Shown: positions 7,308-15,515, counted from the stretch's first letter. The stretch is 64,000 bases of DNA from Microbacteriaceae bacterium (GCA_025463565.1 JAODAT010000075.1:1-64000), one strand, 5' to 3'. Made by a program: numbers and translations. Notes: generated from the sequence alone by a model not told the origin.

Positions 7308-8201
7308 CTACTCCGTGGGGAGTACGGCGGTGTACACGGCCTCGAAGTGCCGGTAGTTCTTCGCGACGGCCGCGATGAGGTCGTCCTCCGAGCCGCCGGC
7401 GAGATGATCGCGCAGCGGCTGCTCCCAGATGCTGCGACCGATCGCGAACCCGATGAAACCGGGGGTCGCCGCCGCGATCGTCAGCCAGTGATCCAGGCGG
7501 TCGGTCGGGGCATCCCTGCCGAGCACGATGCAGCGAACCTCAGCACGATCGCCGACCTGCGCCTGACGAACGACCAACGTGGCGGCTTCGGCGGTCTCGA
7601 GTCCCTCGATCTTCCAGATCGTCGGCTCGATGGCGTGCTCCTGGAAGTCCTGCATCACCCGGACGGTGAGCCCGGGACGCAGCTCGGTGTCGTAGCGCAG
7701 CGCGTCACCACCGACGGAGGCGAGCTGGGCCGGAGTGGCGGGCACCAGGAGCTCGATGATGAACGTGCGGGCCGCTTGCTCGAGAGCCAGCGATACCGCC
7801 GCGAGCGACGCGAACTGGGCAGCGCGGTCGGCCGGGTCGGCATCCGGGTTGTCGCGCACCAGCACCTTCACCTGGTCGGGGTCGAAGTCGGCCACATGTT
7901 CCAGCCAGTCGTCGCCGTACTCGAGCACCAACAGCTTCTGCCCGCTGCGCTCGACCGGCATCGCCAGGTCGACCCCGTTGGCGCGCGCCCGCCGGGCTAC
8001 CGCCGAGCCGAAGCGCTCGTCGACCAGCACGCCCGCGCTCCCCGCATCGGCGCCGGCGGCGATCGCCGTCTCGAGCCCGCGGTACACCAGCAGCTTGCCG
8101 TGCTCGATCAGGGCGGACTCGGCGGGCGTTGGATCGGCCTTCAGGCCGTACACATCGTGCTCGAGCGAGTCGCGGTGGTCCATCGCCAACAGAAAAAGCA
8201 T
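7308..8201 (-). CDS. DUF2090-domain protein, IolC-C-terminal / sugar-phosphate aldolase-like
   Basis: A 297-residue TIM-barrel-like protein matching the domain found at the C-terminus of some IolC 5-dehydro-2-deoxygluconokinases (DUF2090), where it acts on 2-deoxy-5-keto-gluconate 6-phosphate or related sugar phosphates. The start 'MLFLLAMDHRDSL' and 'VLVDERFG' are typical of class I aldolase-like barrels. There is no kinase domain and no inositol gene nearby, so the substrate is uncertain. ATG 8201 has GAGGAG upstream and is preferred to the TTG at 8204. It lies downstream of tRNA-Asn on the same strand. Confidence 0.75.
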   Translation of the reverse strand: MLFLLAMDHRDSLEHDVYGLKADPTPAESALIEHGKLLVYRGLETAIAAGADAGSAGVLVDERFGSAVARRARANGVDLAMPVERSGQKLLVLEYGDDWLEHVADFDPDQVKVLVRDNPDADPADRAAQFASLAAVSLALEQAARTFIIELLVPATPAQLASVGGDALRYDTELRPGLTVRVMQDFQEHAIEPTIWKIEGLETAEAATLVVRQAQVGDRAEVRCIVLGRDAPTDRLDHWLTIAAATPGFIGFAIGRSIWEQPLRDHLAGGSEDDLIAAVAKNYRHFEAVYTAVLPTE

Positions 8202-8286
8202 CAACGCTCCTCAAAGAACCCGGACAAGCACACACCGTACAGACGAACAATGGCCGCAGGGGGTGGAGCCCCGTGCGGCCATCGAG

Positions 8287-8359
8287 CTCCCCGACTTGGA
8301 CTCGAACCAAGAACCGCCGCATTAACAGTGCGATGCTCTGCCAATTGAGCTATCGAGGA
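8287..8359 (-). tRNA. tRNA-Asn (GTT)
   Basis: A full cloverleaf on the minus strand. The acceptor stem is TCCTCGA/TCGGGGA with discriminator G. The D-arm contains TAGCTCAATTGG, the anticodon loop is CTGTTAA (anticodon GTT) and the T-arm contains GGTTCGAGTCC. CCA is not encoded. Confidence 0.96.
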
Positions 8360-8414
8360 TTGCTGGGAACAGCGTGACTACATTACCAAATGCCGGAGCG
8401 ACGACAAACCGCGA

Positions 8415-9395
8415 TCAATAGCCGGCAACCGGATCGACGATTCCCTCGAAACGGCCGTCGCCGAGAAACGCCACGACGTTGGCGCGAACGCGCTCGGCCA
8501 GCAGCGGCTCGACCATCTCGGGGGTGTCCGCGGTGTGCGGCGTGATGATGGCCAGCGGCTCCTCCCAGAGAGGATGCCCGTCGGGCAGCGGCTCCGGGTC
8601 CGTGACATCGAGGCCCGCGCCCCCGATCTGGCGGCTCGCCAGCGCACCGGCCAGGGCATCCGTGTCAACGAGCGATCCGCGGGCGATATTCACCAGGATC
8701 GCCGTGTCTTTCATAATGCGCAGCTCGGTCTCGCCGATCAGGTGTCGGGTGTCGGCGGTGGCCGCAGCGGCGATCACCACGACATCCGCCTCGGGCAGCA
8801 CGTCGAGAAAGTGCTCGGCCGTGACGGTGCGGTGGGCTCCGGGCACCTCGCCGGGGCCGCGGCGAACCACCGTGATGTTCACACCGAACGGCTCGAGCAA
8901 CCGAATCAGTTCCCGGGCGATCCCACCCGCGCCCACGATCAGAACTTTCAGCCCATAAAGAGACGTTCCGCTCGAGGCTCCCCAACTCGTCGCGAGAACC
9001 CGTTTCGGAAGCTCGCGCAGCAGGGCGAGCGCGAGCGTGAGGGCGTGCTCCGCGACCGGCTGGGCGAAGGCGCCCTTCGCGCTCGTCCAGATCAGGTGGG
9101 GATGATCGGCAAGCGTTCGGCCGAAGCGCTCGACTCCGGCCATCGGCAATTGCACCCAGCCGATACCGGGATGCTCGTCAAGCACGGTAGCCAGGTCGAT
9201 CGGGCGTCCGAAATTGCGCCAGATCAGGCCCCTCGTCGACCCCGAGAGCTCGCCAACCGTGCCGCCGGCCGCAATGATGGCCGCCTCGAGCGTGTCCGAC
9301 GACTCGGGCAGGATGGCGATCGGACCGACTTCGGGTCTGCGGCTCTTCGGAATTGCCTCGACCGGTACGGCGAGCACGGCACGATGTTGGCTCAT
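8415..9395 (-). CDS. D-isomer-specific 2-hydroxyacid dehydrogenase
   Basis: A 326-residue NAD(P)-dependent oxidoreductase that would interconvert a 2-hydroxy acid and its 2-keto acid. The Rossmann nucleotide motif is VLIVGAGGIA (around residue 150). The catalytic Arg lies in 'NIARGSLVD', a Glu in 'DVTDPEPLPDGHPLW' and a His in 'ITPHTADTPEM'. The N-terminal half carries the family 'WVQLPMAGVERF' segment. The ATG overlaps the stop of the upstream ABC ATPase gene (ATGA), so the two are cotranslated. The substrate is unknown. Confidence 0.9.
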   Translation of the reverse strand: MSQHRAVLAVPVEAIPKSRRPEVGPIAILPESSDTLEAAIIAAGGTVGELSGSTRGLIWRNFGRPIDLATVLDEHPGIGWVQLPMAGVERFGRTLADHPHLIWTSAKGAFAQPVAEHALTLALALLRELPKRVLATSWGASSGTSLYGLKVLIVGAGGIARELIRLLEPFGVNITVVRRGPGEVPGAHRTVTAEHFLDVLPEADVVVIAAAATADTRHLIGETELRIMKDTAILVNIARGSLVDTDALAGALASRQIGGAGLDVTDPEPLPDGHPLWEEPLAIITPHTADTPEMVEPLLAERVRANVVAFLGDGRFEGIVDPVAGY

Positions 9396-10219
9396 GATTT
9401 CACCAGCTGCATCGCTTTGGCCAGTCCTCTCAGGTACGGGTGCTGCGGATCGGTGAACATCTCATCGACGGTGCCGAGACCGATCAGGATCCCGTCCTGC
9501 ATGACGGCGAGGCGGCTGGAGATGCTGGTCGCCACGCCGAGGTCGCTGGAGATGACGATGGCGGAGAAATCGCGCTCCTCGCGCAGGTCGCGCAGCGCCT
9601 CCAGCACGCCATCGCGCACGCCGATGTCGACGCCCCGGGTCGGCTCGTCAGCGATGAGCAGCACCGGCTCGAGGATGAGCGCCCGCGCCAGGGCGACGCG
9701 CTGGCGCTGGCCGCTGCTCAGCTCCCACGGCATCCGTTCGATCGCGCTGAGCGGCAGGCGCAGCAGGTCGATGAGGTACGCAACCGCGTCCTGGGCTTCG
9801 CGCGGGTCGAAGCGCCGGTCGCGGCGGAAGATCGGTTCAGCGACGTTCTCGCCGACGGTGAGTGTGGAGTTGAGCCGCTCTGCGCCGTCCTGCCGGAGGA
9901 AGCCGACGCGCAGCGTCACATCGTCGCGGTCACGGACGCCGATACCGCGCATCTCGTGCCCGAGCACGCTGAGCGCGCCGCCACAGATCGAGGGAACTCC
10001 CGACCCTGGCAGCCCGGAACCCGCTTCGCCGGCCATCGCCATCGCCAGGGTCGACTTGCCCGCCCCGGACTCCCCCACGAGCCCCAGGATCTCCCCCGGC
10101 AGTACATCCAGGCTGACGCCACGGACGGCGACCACCTCGGACGGAAGACCGTTCGAACGGTAGTGGACCGAGACGTCCCGCGCCCTAACCATCTCGTGCG
10201 GGGCGGGGTTGCTGGCCAT
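9392..10219 (-). CDS. ABC transporter ATP-binding protein of the peptide/nickel (Dpp/Opp) type, orphan
   Basis: A 275-residue ATPase with Walker A GESGAGKST, Q-loop 'FLRQDG', signature LSSGQRQR, Walker B LLIADEP and the C-terminal 'PQHPYLRGLAKAM' tail typical of OppD/DppF-type ATPases. No permease or solute-binding gene is adjacent; instead it is coupled to a 2-hydroxyacid dehydrogenase. It may serve a transporter encoded elsewhere. It starts 27 bp after the dnaG stop, six bases after a CATACT hexamer. Confidence 0.88.
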   Translation of the reverse strand: MASNPAPHEMVRARDVSVHYRSNGLPSEVVAVRGVSLDVLPGEILGLVGESGAGKSTLAMAMAGEAGSGLPGSGVPSICGGALSVLGHEMRGIGVRDRDDVTLRVGFLRQDGAERLNSTLTVGENVAEPIFRRDRRFDPREAQDAVAYLIDLLRLPLSAIERMPWELSSGQRQRVALARALILEPVLLIADEPTRGVDIGVRDGVLEALRDLREERDFSAIVISSDLGVATSISSRLAVMQDGILIGLGTVDEMFTDPQHPYLRGLAKAMQLVKS

Positions 10220-10231
10220 GGAATCAGTATG
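10220..10231 (-). promoter_or_regulatory. Possible leaderless promoter of the ABC ATPase gene
   Basis: CATACT (10226-10231), six bases, then ATG 10219. The first -10 position deviates from T, so this is a weak call. Confidence 0.3.
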
Positions 10232-10246
10232 CCTGACGCGCCCGCC

Positions 10247-12121
10247 TCATTCGGGCTGGAGTGCGCGCCGTTCCGTCTCGAGTCGTACGATCTGCACCTG
10301 CAGTTCGCGATACTTCGCCGGTTCGGTCGCCTGGTCGGTGCGCTGCGCCTGGCGCATCAGGTCAGTCTTCAGTCTCAGCAGCTCGCGCTCGATGATGTCG
10401 ATCGTGATCGCGGTGCAATACGCGCCGACGTCCTTCGTGGGGCCGAGCGGAATGGGAGCGACCACCAGCTCCTTCACCAGGGTGGAGAGCGACGCCGGCA
10501 CCTCGGAGGCAACGCGATCGACCCAGTCCGGCCGTCCGAAGGTGTCAAGGCTCACGAAGATGCCGTCGCGCACGGCGGCGAGGTTCGGGTTCTGGAATGC
10601 CACCTGGCTGGCGCGGCGCACCAGGTCGATGCCCACGGAATTCGGATGCTGCAGGATCGCCATGAGAGCGTCGCGCTCGAGGCGCGTGGCGGGGTCGGTC
10701 GGCAAGTCGACCACGCTCACGCCACCCTCGGCCGGCTGCGGCTGCGCTTCCGGCTCCGCATAGCGCGGGCGAGACGGCTCGGCCGGTTTCGATTTCGCTT
10801 CGGTGACGGCGCGGCTGACCTCGGCGACATCCAGCCCCAGCCAGCCCGCCAGGTTGCGCACATAGCCGCTGGTGAGGGCCTGGTCGCGAATGCCGCCGAT
10901 GACCGGAGCGGCTGCACGCAGCGCAGCCACTCGACCCTCCACCGTGTCGAGGTCGTAGTCGGCGAGCACACGGCGAACCATGAACTCGAACATCGGCTTC
11001 TTCGACTCGACCAGGCGCCGCACCGCGTCGTCGCCGCGTTTGAGGCGCAGGTCGCAGGGATCGAGACCGTCGGGTGCGACCGCGACGAAGGTCTGGGCGG
11101 CGAAACGCTGCTCCTCGACGAACGCCCGGCTGGCCGCCTTCTGCCCGGCCTCATCGGGGTCGAAGGTGAAGATCACCTCGCCGAGACCGGTCGTGTTCGC
11201 GTTCTCGACGTCGCCGAGCACCCGGCGGATCACCTTGATGTGATCGACGCCGAAGGAGGTGCCGCAGGTGGCGACCGCCGTCGTGACACCCGCGAGATGG
11301 CACGCCATCACATCGGTATAGCCCTCCACCACCACGACCTGGCGGCCACGCGAGATGTCGCGCTTCGCGAGGTCGAGCCCGTAGAGCACTTGGGACTTGT
11401 GGTAGACCGCCGTCTCGGGGGTGTTGAGGTATTTGGGGCCCTGGTCATCATCCAGCAGCCTGCGCGCCCCGAAGCCGAGAGTCTGCCCGGTGACGTCGCG
11501 GATCGGCCACACCAGCCGGCCGCGGAAGCGGTCGTAGGTGCCGCGGTCGCCCTGGCCGAGGAGACCCGCGGCGAGCAGCTCCGCCTCGCTGTAGCCGAGC
11601 GTGGCGAGGTGCCTGGTGAGCGCGCCGGAGTTCTTCGGCGCGAAGCCGACACCGAACCGCTGGGCGGCGGACGCGTCGAAACCCCGCTCCTTGAGAAAGG
11701 CCTGCCCGATCGCGGCCTCCGGAGCGGCGAGCTGGGCGACGAAGAAATCGGCGGCCGCGGCGTTCGCACCGAGCAGCCGCGCGCGGTTGCCGTGGTCGGC
11801 GTTGGCCTGGCCGCCGTCCTCGTAGTGCAGCTCGTAGCCGATGCGGGCGGCCATCCGCTCCACGGCCTCCTGGAACGTCGTGTGGTCCATCTTCTGCAGG
11901 AAGCTGAAAACGTCGCCATCCTCGCCGCAGCCGAAGCAGTGATAGCGACCCACCTGCGGCCGCACGTGGAAGCTGGGGCTGCGCTCGTCGTGGAACGGGC
12001 AGAGGCCCTTCAGCGAGCCGACGCCGGCGCCCTTCAGCGTCACGTAGTCGCCGACGATGTCCGCGATGTTGACGCGCGACCGGACCTCGTCGATATCGCT
12101 GCGTTTGATCAGGCCGGGCAC
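10247..12121 (-). CDS. dnaG: DNA primase
   Basis: A 624-residue primase that makes RNA primers for the replication fork. The N-terminal CHC2 zinc finger is CPFHDERSPSFHV...YHCFGCGEDGD. The catalytic TOPRIM core has VVVVEGYTDVMA and FTFDPDEAGQ, and the C-terminal region would bind DnaB. The track starts at 12169, but GTG 12121 (VPGLIKRSDIDEV) matches the usual N-terminus and lies six bases after TACAAT, indicating a leaderless mRNA. It is the last gene of the dusB-dgt-dnaG backbone, here separated from dgt by a SnoaL gene bracketed by repeats. Confidence 0.96.
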   Translation of the reverse strand: MPGLIKRSDIDEVRSRVNIADIVGDYVTLKGAGVGSLKGLCPFHDERSPSFHVRPQVGRYHCFGCGEDGDVFSFLQKMDHTTFQEAVERMAARIGYELHYEDGGQANADHGNRARLLGANAAAADFFVAQLAAPEAAIGQAFLKERGFDASAAQRFGVGFAPKNSGALTRHLATLGYSEAELLAAGLLGQGDRGTYDRFRGRLVWPIRDVTGQTLGFGARRLLDDDQGPKYLNTPETAVYHKSQVLYGLDLAKRDISRGRQVVVVEGYTDVMACHLAGVTTAVATCGTSFGVDHIKVIRRVLGDVENANTTGLGEVIFTFDPDEAGQKAASRAFVEEQRFAAQTFVAVAPDGLDPCDLRLKRGDDAVRRLVESKKPMFEFMVRRVLADYDLDTVEGRVAALRAAAPVIGGIRDQALTSGYVRNLAGWLGLDVAEVSRAVTEAKSKPAEPSRPRYAEPEAQPQPAEGGVSVVDLPTDPATRLERDALMAILQHPNSVGIDLVRRASQVAFQNPNLAAVRDGIFVSLDTFGRPDWVDRVASEVPASLSTLVKELVVAPIPLGPTKDVGAYCTAITIDIIERELLRLKTDLMRQAQRTDQATEPAKYRELQVQIVRLETERRALQPE

Positions 12122-12133
12122 ACGCCCATTGTA
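12122..12133 (-). promoter_or_regulatory. Putative leaderless promoter of dnaG
   Basis: TACAAT (12128-12133) is a strong -10 hexamer followed by six bases and GTG 12121. This decides the dnaG start. Repeat copy 2 begins about 55 bp upstream. Confidence 0.6.
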
Positions 12134-12188
12134 AGTTCGGGCGGCGACCCCGGCCGCCGCCGGGTCCACATCCGTGCGCCCTGCTTTC

Positions 12189-12268
12189 GGAAATTCAGGA
12201 CTTTGGTTCGAGAACCGCCCTTGGAGGAATCAGCCCAGCCGGAACCGTGACCAAAGTCCTGAATTTCC
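12189..12268. repeat. Inverted-repeat element copy 2 (44-bp interior)
   Basis: Arms 12189-12206 and 12251-12268 are perfect complements. The left flank CTGCTTTCGG mirrors the right flanks of copies 1 and 4, so the pairing can extend outward. It lies 15 bp beyond the stop of the SnoaL gene and upstream of dnaG. Confidence 0.95.
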
Positions 12269-12282
12269 GAAGGTGCGGCGGA

Positions 12283-12696
12283 TCAGGCGAGCTGGATGGC
12301 GCAGGCCGCAGCAAGAGCCGTCGTGTCTTCGAGCACCTCGTCGTTCGTCATCCGGCCCCAGCGCAGCGTCGCCCACTGGCTCGCGACGTTGCGATACGGC
12401 GAGCCGTCGCGCAGAGTGGCTGAGATGGCCAGCCTGACCACCACGCGGGTGTTCCAGGGCGGCCCGGCGGCCACGACATCCGTCAGTCTCATTGTCAGTC
12501 CCGGGAAGATCTCGTACAGCCGCACGAACCACGCCTCGAAGGCGCCCCTGCCGCTCACGTCGGCGCTGATCGGGGTGTCGCCCAGGAAGCGGAAACGGAT
12601 GTCGGGGGCCGCGGTCGCGACCGCAACCGAGTACTCGCCGACGCCCACTTTCGCCCACAGCGCGCGCACCCGCTGCCTGACAATCGCGTGATACAT
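12283..12696 (-). CDS. SnoaL/NTF2-like domain protein
   Basis: A 137-residue protein with the cone-shaped NTF2-like layout: an N-terminal helix 'MYHAIVRQRVRALWAKVGVGEY', then 'IRFRFLGDTPISADVSGRGAFEAWFVRLYEIFPGLTMRLTDVVAAGPPWNTRVVVRLAI' strands. Such folds serve as small-molecule isomerases, hydrolases or stress proteins; no catalytic residue can be assigned. ATG 12696 has AGAGGT upstream, and the long upstream extension in the track (to 13506) is an antisense shadow of dgt. A perfect palindrome abuts the ribosome-binding site. Repeat copies 2 and 3 flank the gene on both sides, which suggests an insertion between dgt and dnaG. Confidence 0.8.
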   Translation of the reverse strand: MYHAIVRQRVRALWAKVGVGEYSVAVATAAPDIRFRFLGDTPISADVSGRGAFEAWFVRLYEIFPGLTMRLTDVVAAGPPWNTRVVVRLAISATLRDGSPYRNVASQWATLRWGRMTNDEVLEDTTALAAACAIQLA

Positions 12697-12704
12697 GGCA
12701 CCTC

Positions 12705-12724
12705 TTGTTATCGGCCGATAACAA
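12705..12724. promoter_or_regulatory. Perfect 20-bp palindrome upstream of the SnoaL gene (candidate operator)
   Basis: TTGTTATCGGCCGATAACAA is fully self-complementary. It ends eight bases before the SnoaL start codon, abutting the Shine-Dalgarno. This is the arrangement of a TetR/PadR-like operator, although no such regulator is adjacent. Confidence 0.65.
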
Positions 12725-12743
12725 ACCCTAGCGCCCCTCCTGC

Positions 12744-12835
12744 GGAAATTCAGGACTTTGGTTTCGCGCAGGCGCGCGCGGTCGCGTATCTGCGGGGGCT
12801 GCCGAACCGGCACCGCGCCAAAGTCCTGAATTTCC
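12744..12835. repeat. Inverted-repeat element copy 3 (56-bp interior)
   Basis: Arms 12744-12761 and 12818-12835 are perfect complements with a 56-bp GC-rich interior containing GCCG-AAC-CGGC. It lies 16 bp beyond the dgt stop and upstream of the SnoaL gene, forming a bracket with copy 2. Confidence 0.95.
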
Positions 12836-12851
12836 GCAATGGCTGTGCGGG

Positions 12852-14096
12852 TCAGCGCACCAGGCGCTCGTGCCACGACATGGCGGACTGGTCGGTGAGC
12901 GACGCGACCTGGTCGACGACCGCGCGCTTGCGGCCCGCATCCGTGGTTGCGGCACGCCAGTCGTCGGCGAAGCCGACATCGAGGTGCTCGTCGCCGGCGG
13001 CGAGCAGCGTGTCCGCCAGCTCGGTGAGCGTGGTGCGCTGCTGCGTGTAAATGGGCTGGCGGGTGTTTCGCGACATGACGAAGGCGGCGACGATGCCCTT
13101 CAGAACCGCGATCTCGGCCTGGATCTCCCGCGGAACGACGATGCCCGCATTGAACCGGATGAGGCTGTCCAGCGGGTGAGCGGCCCGCGTCGCCTGCACG
13201 GCCGACTGCGCGAACCGGCCGATGAGCTGCGAGGTGAGGTTCTTCAGACGGCCCTGCGCGACACGGCTGCCGTCCCAGTCGTCGAGCCAGACATCCAGGG
13301 AGTCGAGGCGGTCGAACGCGGCGATCAGCTCGTCGTGATCGAACTCGCCGCCGATCCAGGCGAACATCGACTCGACCAGCTCGTCGTGGCCGGTGCGTGC
13401 GCCGACGGCGGCGACGTCCACATAGTCGTTCACCACGGCATCCTCGAAATCGTGTACGGAGTATGCGATGTCGTCGGAGAGATCCATCACCTGGGCCTCG
13501 ATGCACAGGGTGCGCTCGGGCGCGCCATCGCGCAGCCAGCGGAACGCCTCGGCATCGTCACTGTAGAAGCCGAACTTGGCACGTCCGCTCGGGTCGTCGA
13601 CGCTCGAGGATTCCGGCCACGGGTACTTGCAGCTGGCGTCGAGACTCGCGCGGGTCAGGTTGAGCCCGTAGGAGTGTCCATCAGCGCCGAACACCTTCGG
13701 CTCGATGCGGGTGAGCACCCGGAGGGTCTGGGCGTTGCCCTCGAAGCCTCCGATGTCGGCGGCCCAGACGTTGAGCGCGCGCTCGCCGTTGTGACCGAAT
13801 GGCGGATGCCCGAGGTCGTGGGCAAGGCAGGCGGTGTCGACGACATCCGGGTCGAGCCCGAGGCTGGTGGCCAGTTCGCGCCCCACCTGCGCCACCTCGA
13901 GGGAGTGCGTGAGGCGGTTGCGGGCGAAGTCGACGCCGGCGGTCGGGCTCAGAACCTGCGTCTTCGCGGCGAGCCGGCGCAGCGCGCTCGAGTGCAGCAG
14001 GCGGGCGCGGTCGCGGGCGAAATCGCTGCGGCGGCTGGAGTGCTCCTCGGGAAACCAGCGCGCAGTGTCGTGCGGCCCGTAAGACTCAGCCACCAC
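12852..14096 (-). CDS. dgt: Deoxyguanosinetriphosphate triphosphohydrolase-like HD protein
   Basis: About 414 residues. It hydrolyses dGTP or other dNTPs to the nucleoside and tripolyphosphate, controlling dNTP pools. HD-superfamily metal ligands are visible: 'RLTHSLEVAQVGRE', 'CLAHDLGHPPFGHNGE' and 'MDLSDDIAYSVHDFED'. The track starts at 14141, but a GTG at 14096 or 14093 (VVAESYGPHD) gives the usual N-terminus and a short overlap with the dusB stop (14086), implying translational coupling. Confidence 0.9.
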   Translation of the reverse strand: MVAESYGPHDTARWFPEEHSSRRSDFARDRARLLHSSALRRLAAKTQVLSPTAGVDFARNRLTHSLEVAQVGRELATSLGLDPDVVDTACLAHDLGHPPFGHNGERALNVWAADIGGFEGNAQTLRVLTRIEPKVFGADGHSYGLNLTRASLDASCKYPWPESSSVDDPSGRAKFGFYSDDAEAFRWLRDGAPERTLCIEAQVMDLSDDIAYSVHDFEDAVVNDYVDVAAVGARTGHDELVESMFAWIGGEFDHDELIAAFDRLDSLDVWLDDWDGSRVAQGRLKNLTSQLIGRFAQSAVQATRAAHPLDSLIRFNAGIVVPREIQAEIAVLKGIVAAFVMSRNTRQPIYTQQRTTLTELADTLLAAGDEHLDVGFADDWRAATTDAGRKRAVVDQVASLTDQSAMSWHERLVR

Positions 14097-15243
14097 TGTT
14101 GTGCAGTTCTGCCTCGGCCACTTCTGCCCGGCGAGTGTCATCCAGTTCGCGACTCAGCAGCCAGCCGTCCGGCAGTGACGGGCGCTTCGGGGTGCCGGCA
14201 CGGCCGCGCGGGCCTTCCGCATCGGCACCCGGGTACGGCTGGTTCCAGTCCAGTTCACCGAGCAGATCGTCCATTTGCTGCAGACTCTCGACGGTCGCGA
14301 GCTTCGCTCGGATATCGCCACCCACCGGGTAGCCCTTGAAGTACCAGGCGATGTGCTTGCGGATGTCGCGGCAGGCATGATCTTCGTCACCGTCGAAGAA
14401 GTCGACGAGAAGCTCCGCGTGCCGGCGGAGGGTCGCGGCCACGACGCCGAGCGACGGGTACTGGCTCTCGCCGCGACCTCCGAACGCAGAACTCAGGTCC
14501 CCGAACAGCCACGGCCGCCCGAGGCAGCCGCGCCCGACGACGACGCCATCACAGCCGGTCTCGTCGACCATCCGCACGGCGTCCTCGCCCGACCAGATGT
14601 CACCGTTGCCGAGAACCGGAACGCTGGAAATTGTTTCTTTCAGTCGCGCGATCGCCGACCAGTCGGCGTGCCCGCTGTAGAACTCGGACGCCGTACGCGC
14701 GTGCAGTGCGATGCTCGCCACCCCTGCGCCCTCGGCGATGCGACCGGCCTCGAGGTAGGTGAGGTGATCGGAGTCGATTCCCTTGCGCATCTTGATGGTG
14801 AGCGGCAGATCGCCCGCGGCCTTCACAGCGCCCTCGACGATGTCACGGAACAGGTCGAGCTTCCAGGGAAGCGCCGCTCCCCCGCCCTTGCGCGTGACCT
14901 TCGGCACCGGGCATCCGAAATTCAAGTCGATGTGGTCGGCGCGATCTTCGGCGACCAGCATCGTGACCGCGTCCGCGACGGTCTTCGGGTCGACACCGTA
15001 GAGCTGGATGCTGCGCGGCGTCTCCGACTCGTGATGCTTGATCAGCCGCATCGACCCCTCGGTGCGTTCGACCAGGGCCCGGCTGGTGATCATCTCGGAG
15101 ACGTACAGGCCGGCGCCGAACTCGCGACAGAGCCGCCGAAATGCCGTGTTGGTGATGCCCGCCATCGGCGCGAGCACGACAGGCACCGACAACGCGAGGT
15201 TGCCGATCTGTAGCTTCTTAGCCGGGGCTGCGGTGACGGTCAC
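14086..15243 (-). CDS. dusB: tRNA-dihydrouridine synthase, DusB type
   Basis: A 385-residue FMN enzyme that reduces uridine to dihydrouridine in the tRNA D-loop. The TIM barrel begins with 'VVLAPMAGITNTAFRRLCREFGAGLYVSEMI'. The catalytic Cys lies in 'DLNFGCPVPKVTRKGGGAAL', and FMN/phosphate-binding segments 'TIKMRKGID', 'ALHARTASEFYSG' and 'VLGNGDIWS...VVVGRGCLGRPW' follow. GTG 15243 lies six bases after GAGAAT. It is part of the dusB-dgt-dnaG backbone. Confidence 0.95.
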   Translation of the reverse strand: MTVTAAPAKKLQIGNLALSVPVVLAPMAGITNTAFRRLCREFGAGLYVSEMITSRALVERTEGSMRLIKHHESETPRSIQLYGVDPKTVADAVTMLVAEDRADHIDLNFGCPVPKVTRKGGGAALPWKLDLFRDIVEGAVKAAGDLPLTIKMRKGIDSDHLTYLEAGRIAEGAGVASIALHARTASEFYSGHADWSAIARLKETISSVPVLGNGDIWSGEDAVRMVDETGCDGVVVGRGCLGRPWLFGDLSSAFGGRGESQYPSLGVVAATLRRHAELLVDFFDGDEDHACRDIRKHIAWYFKGYPVGGDIRAKLATVESLQQMDDLLGELDWNQPYPGADAEGPRGRAGTPKRPSLPDGWLLSRELDDTRRAEVAEAELHNSGG

Positions 15244-15297
15244 CCTGCAATTCTCGCAGGGATATCGGGGACACGCCTCCGGCCGTCGATATACAAC

Positions 15298-15356
15298 GTG
15301 TCCCGCCGCCTTCCGGTGCGATTCGGGGATTCGCTCTTCAGATGGCGGCGGGACAC
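15298..15356. repeat. 13-bp inverted repeat with 33-bp loop
   Basis: GTGTCCCGCCGCC (15298-15310) pairs exactly with GGCGGCGGGACAC (15344-15356). It could be terminal repeats of a small relic or a binding site. Confidence 0.6.
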
Positions 15357-15487
15357 TTCAGTGATCTCAATGGCTGGGAACTTGATCGATCGCTCGCGGC
15401 CCTTCGGGTAGGCCGGATGCTGTTGCGCGCACGATTTCCTTTCCCAGCGTGTCCCCCAAAAAGCGGACTTATCATTGTTTGATCGCT

Positions 15488-15515
15488 ATGTAAAACTTAC
15501 ATCAAGTATCTTGAT
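15488..15515. promoter_or_regulatory. Two overlapping inverted repeats upstream of marR (candidate MarR operator)
   Basis: ATGTAAAACTTACAT (15488-15502) and ATCAAGTATCTTGAT (15501-15515) are each perfect 6-3-6 inverted repeats sharing two bases. They lie in the AT-rich segment about 90 bp before the MarR start. MarR proteins usually bind such sites at their own promoter. Confidence 0.6.

Noticed and set aside
5406-8348. 980-residue plus-strand ORF
   Set aside because: Shadow antisense to the response regulator, kinase and DUF2090 genes and running into the tRNA; no domain seen.
9440-12250. 936-residue plus-strand ORF
   Set aside because: Antisense to the ABC ATPase and dnaG, whose motifs are intact on the minus strand.
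12283-13506. 407-residue minus ORF suggesting a long SnoaL protein
   Set aside because: The N-terminal 270 residues are dgt in another frame plus a read-through of repeat copy 3; the real start is at 12696 with AGAGGT upstream.
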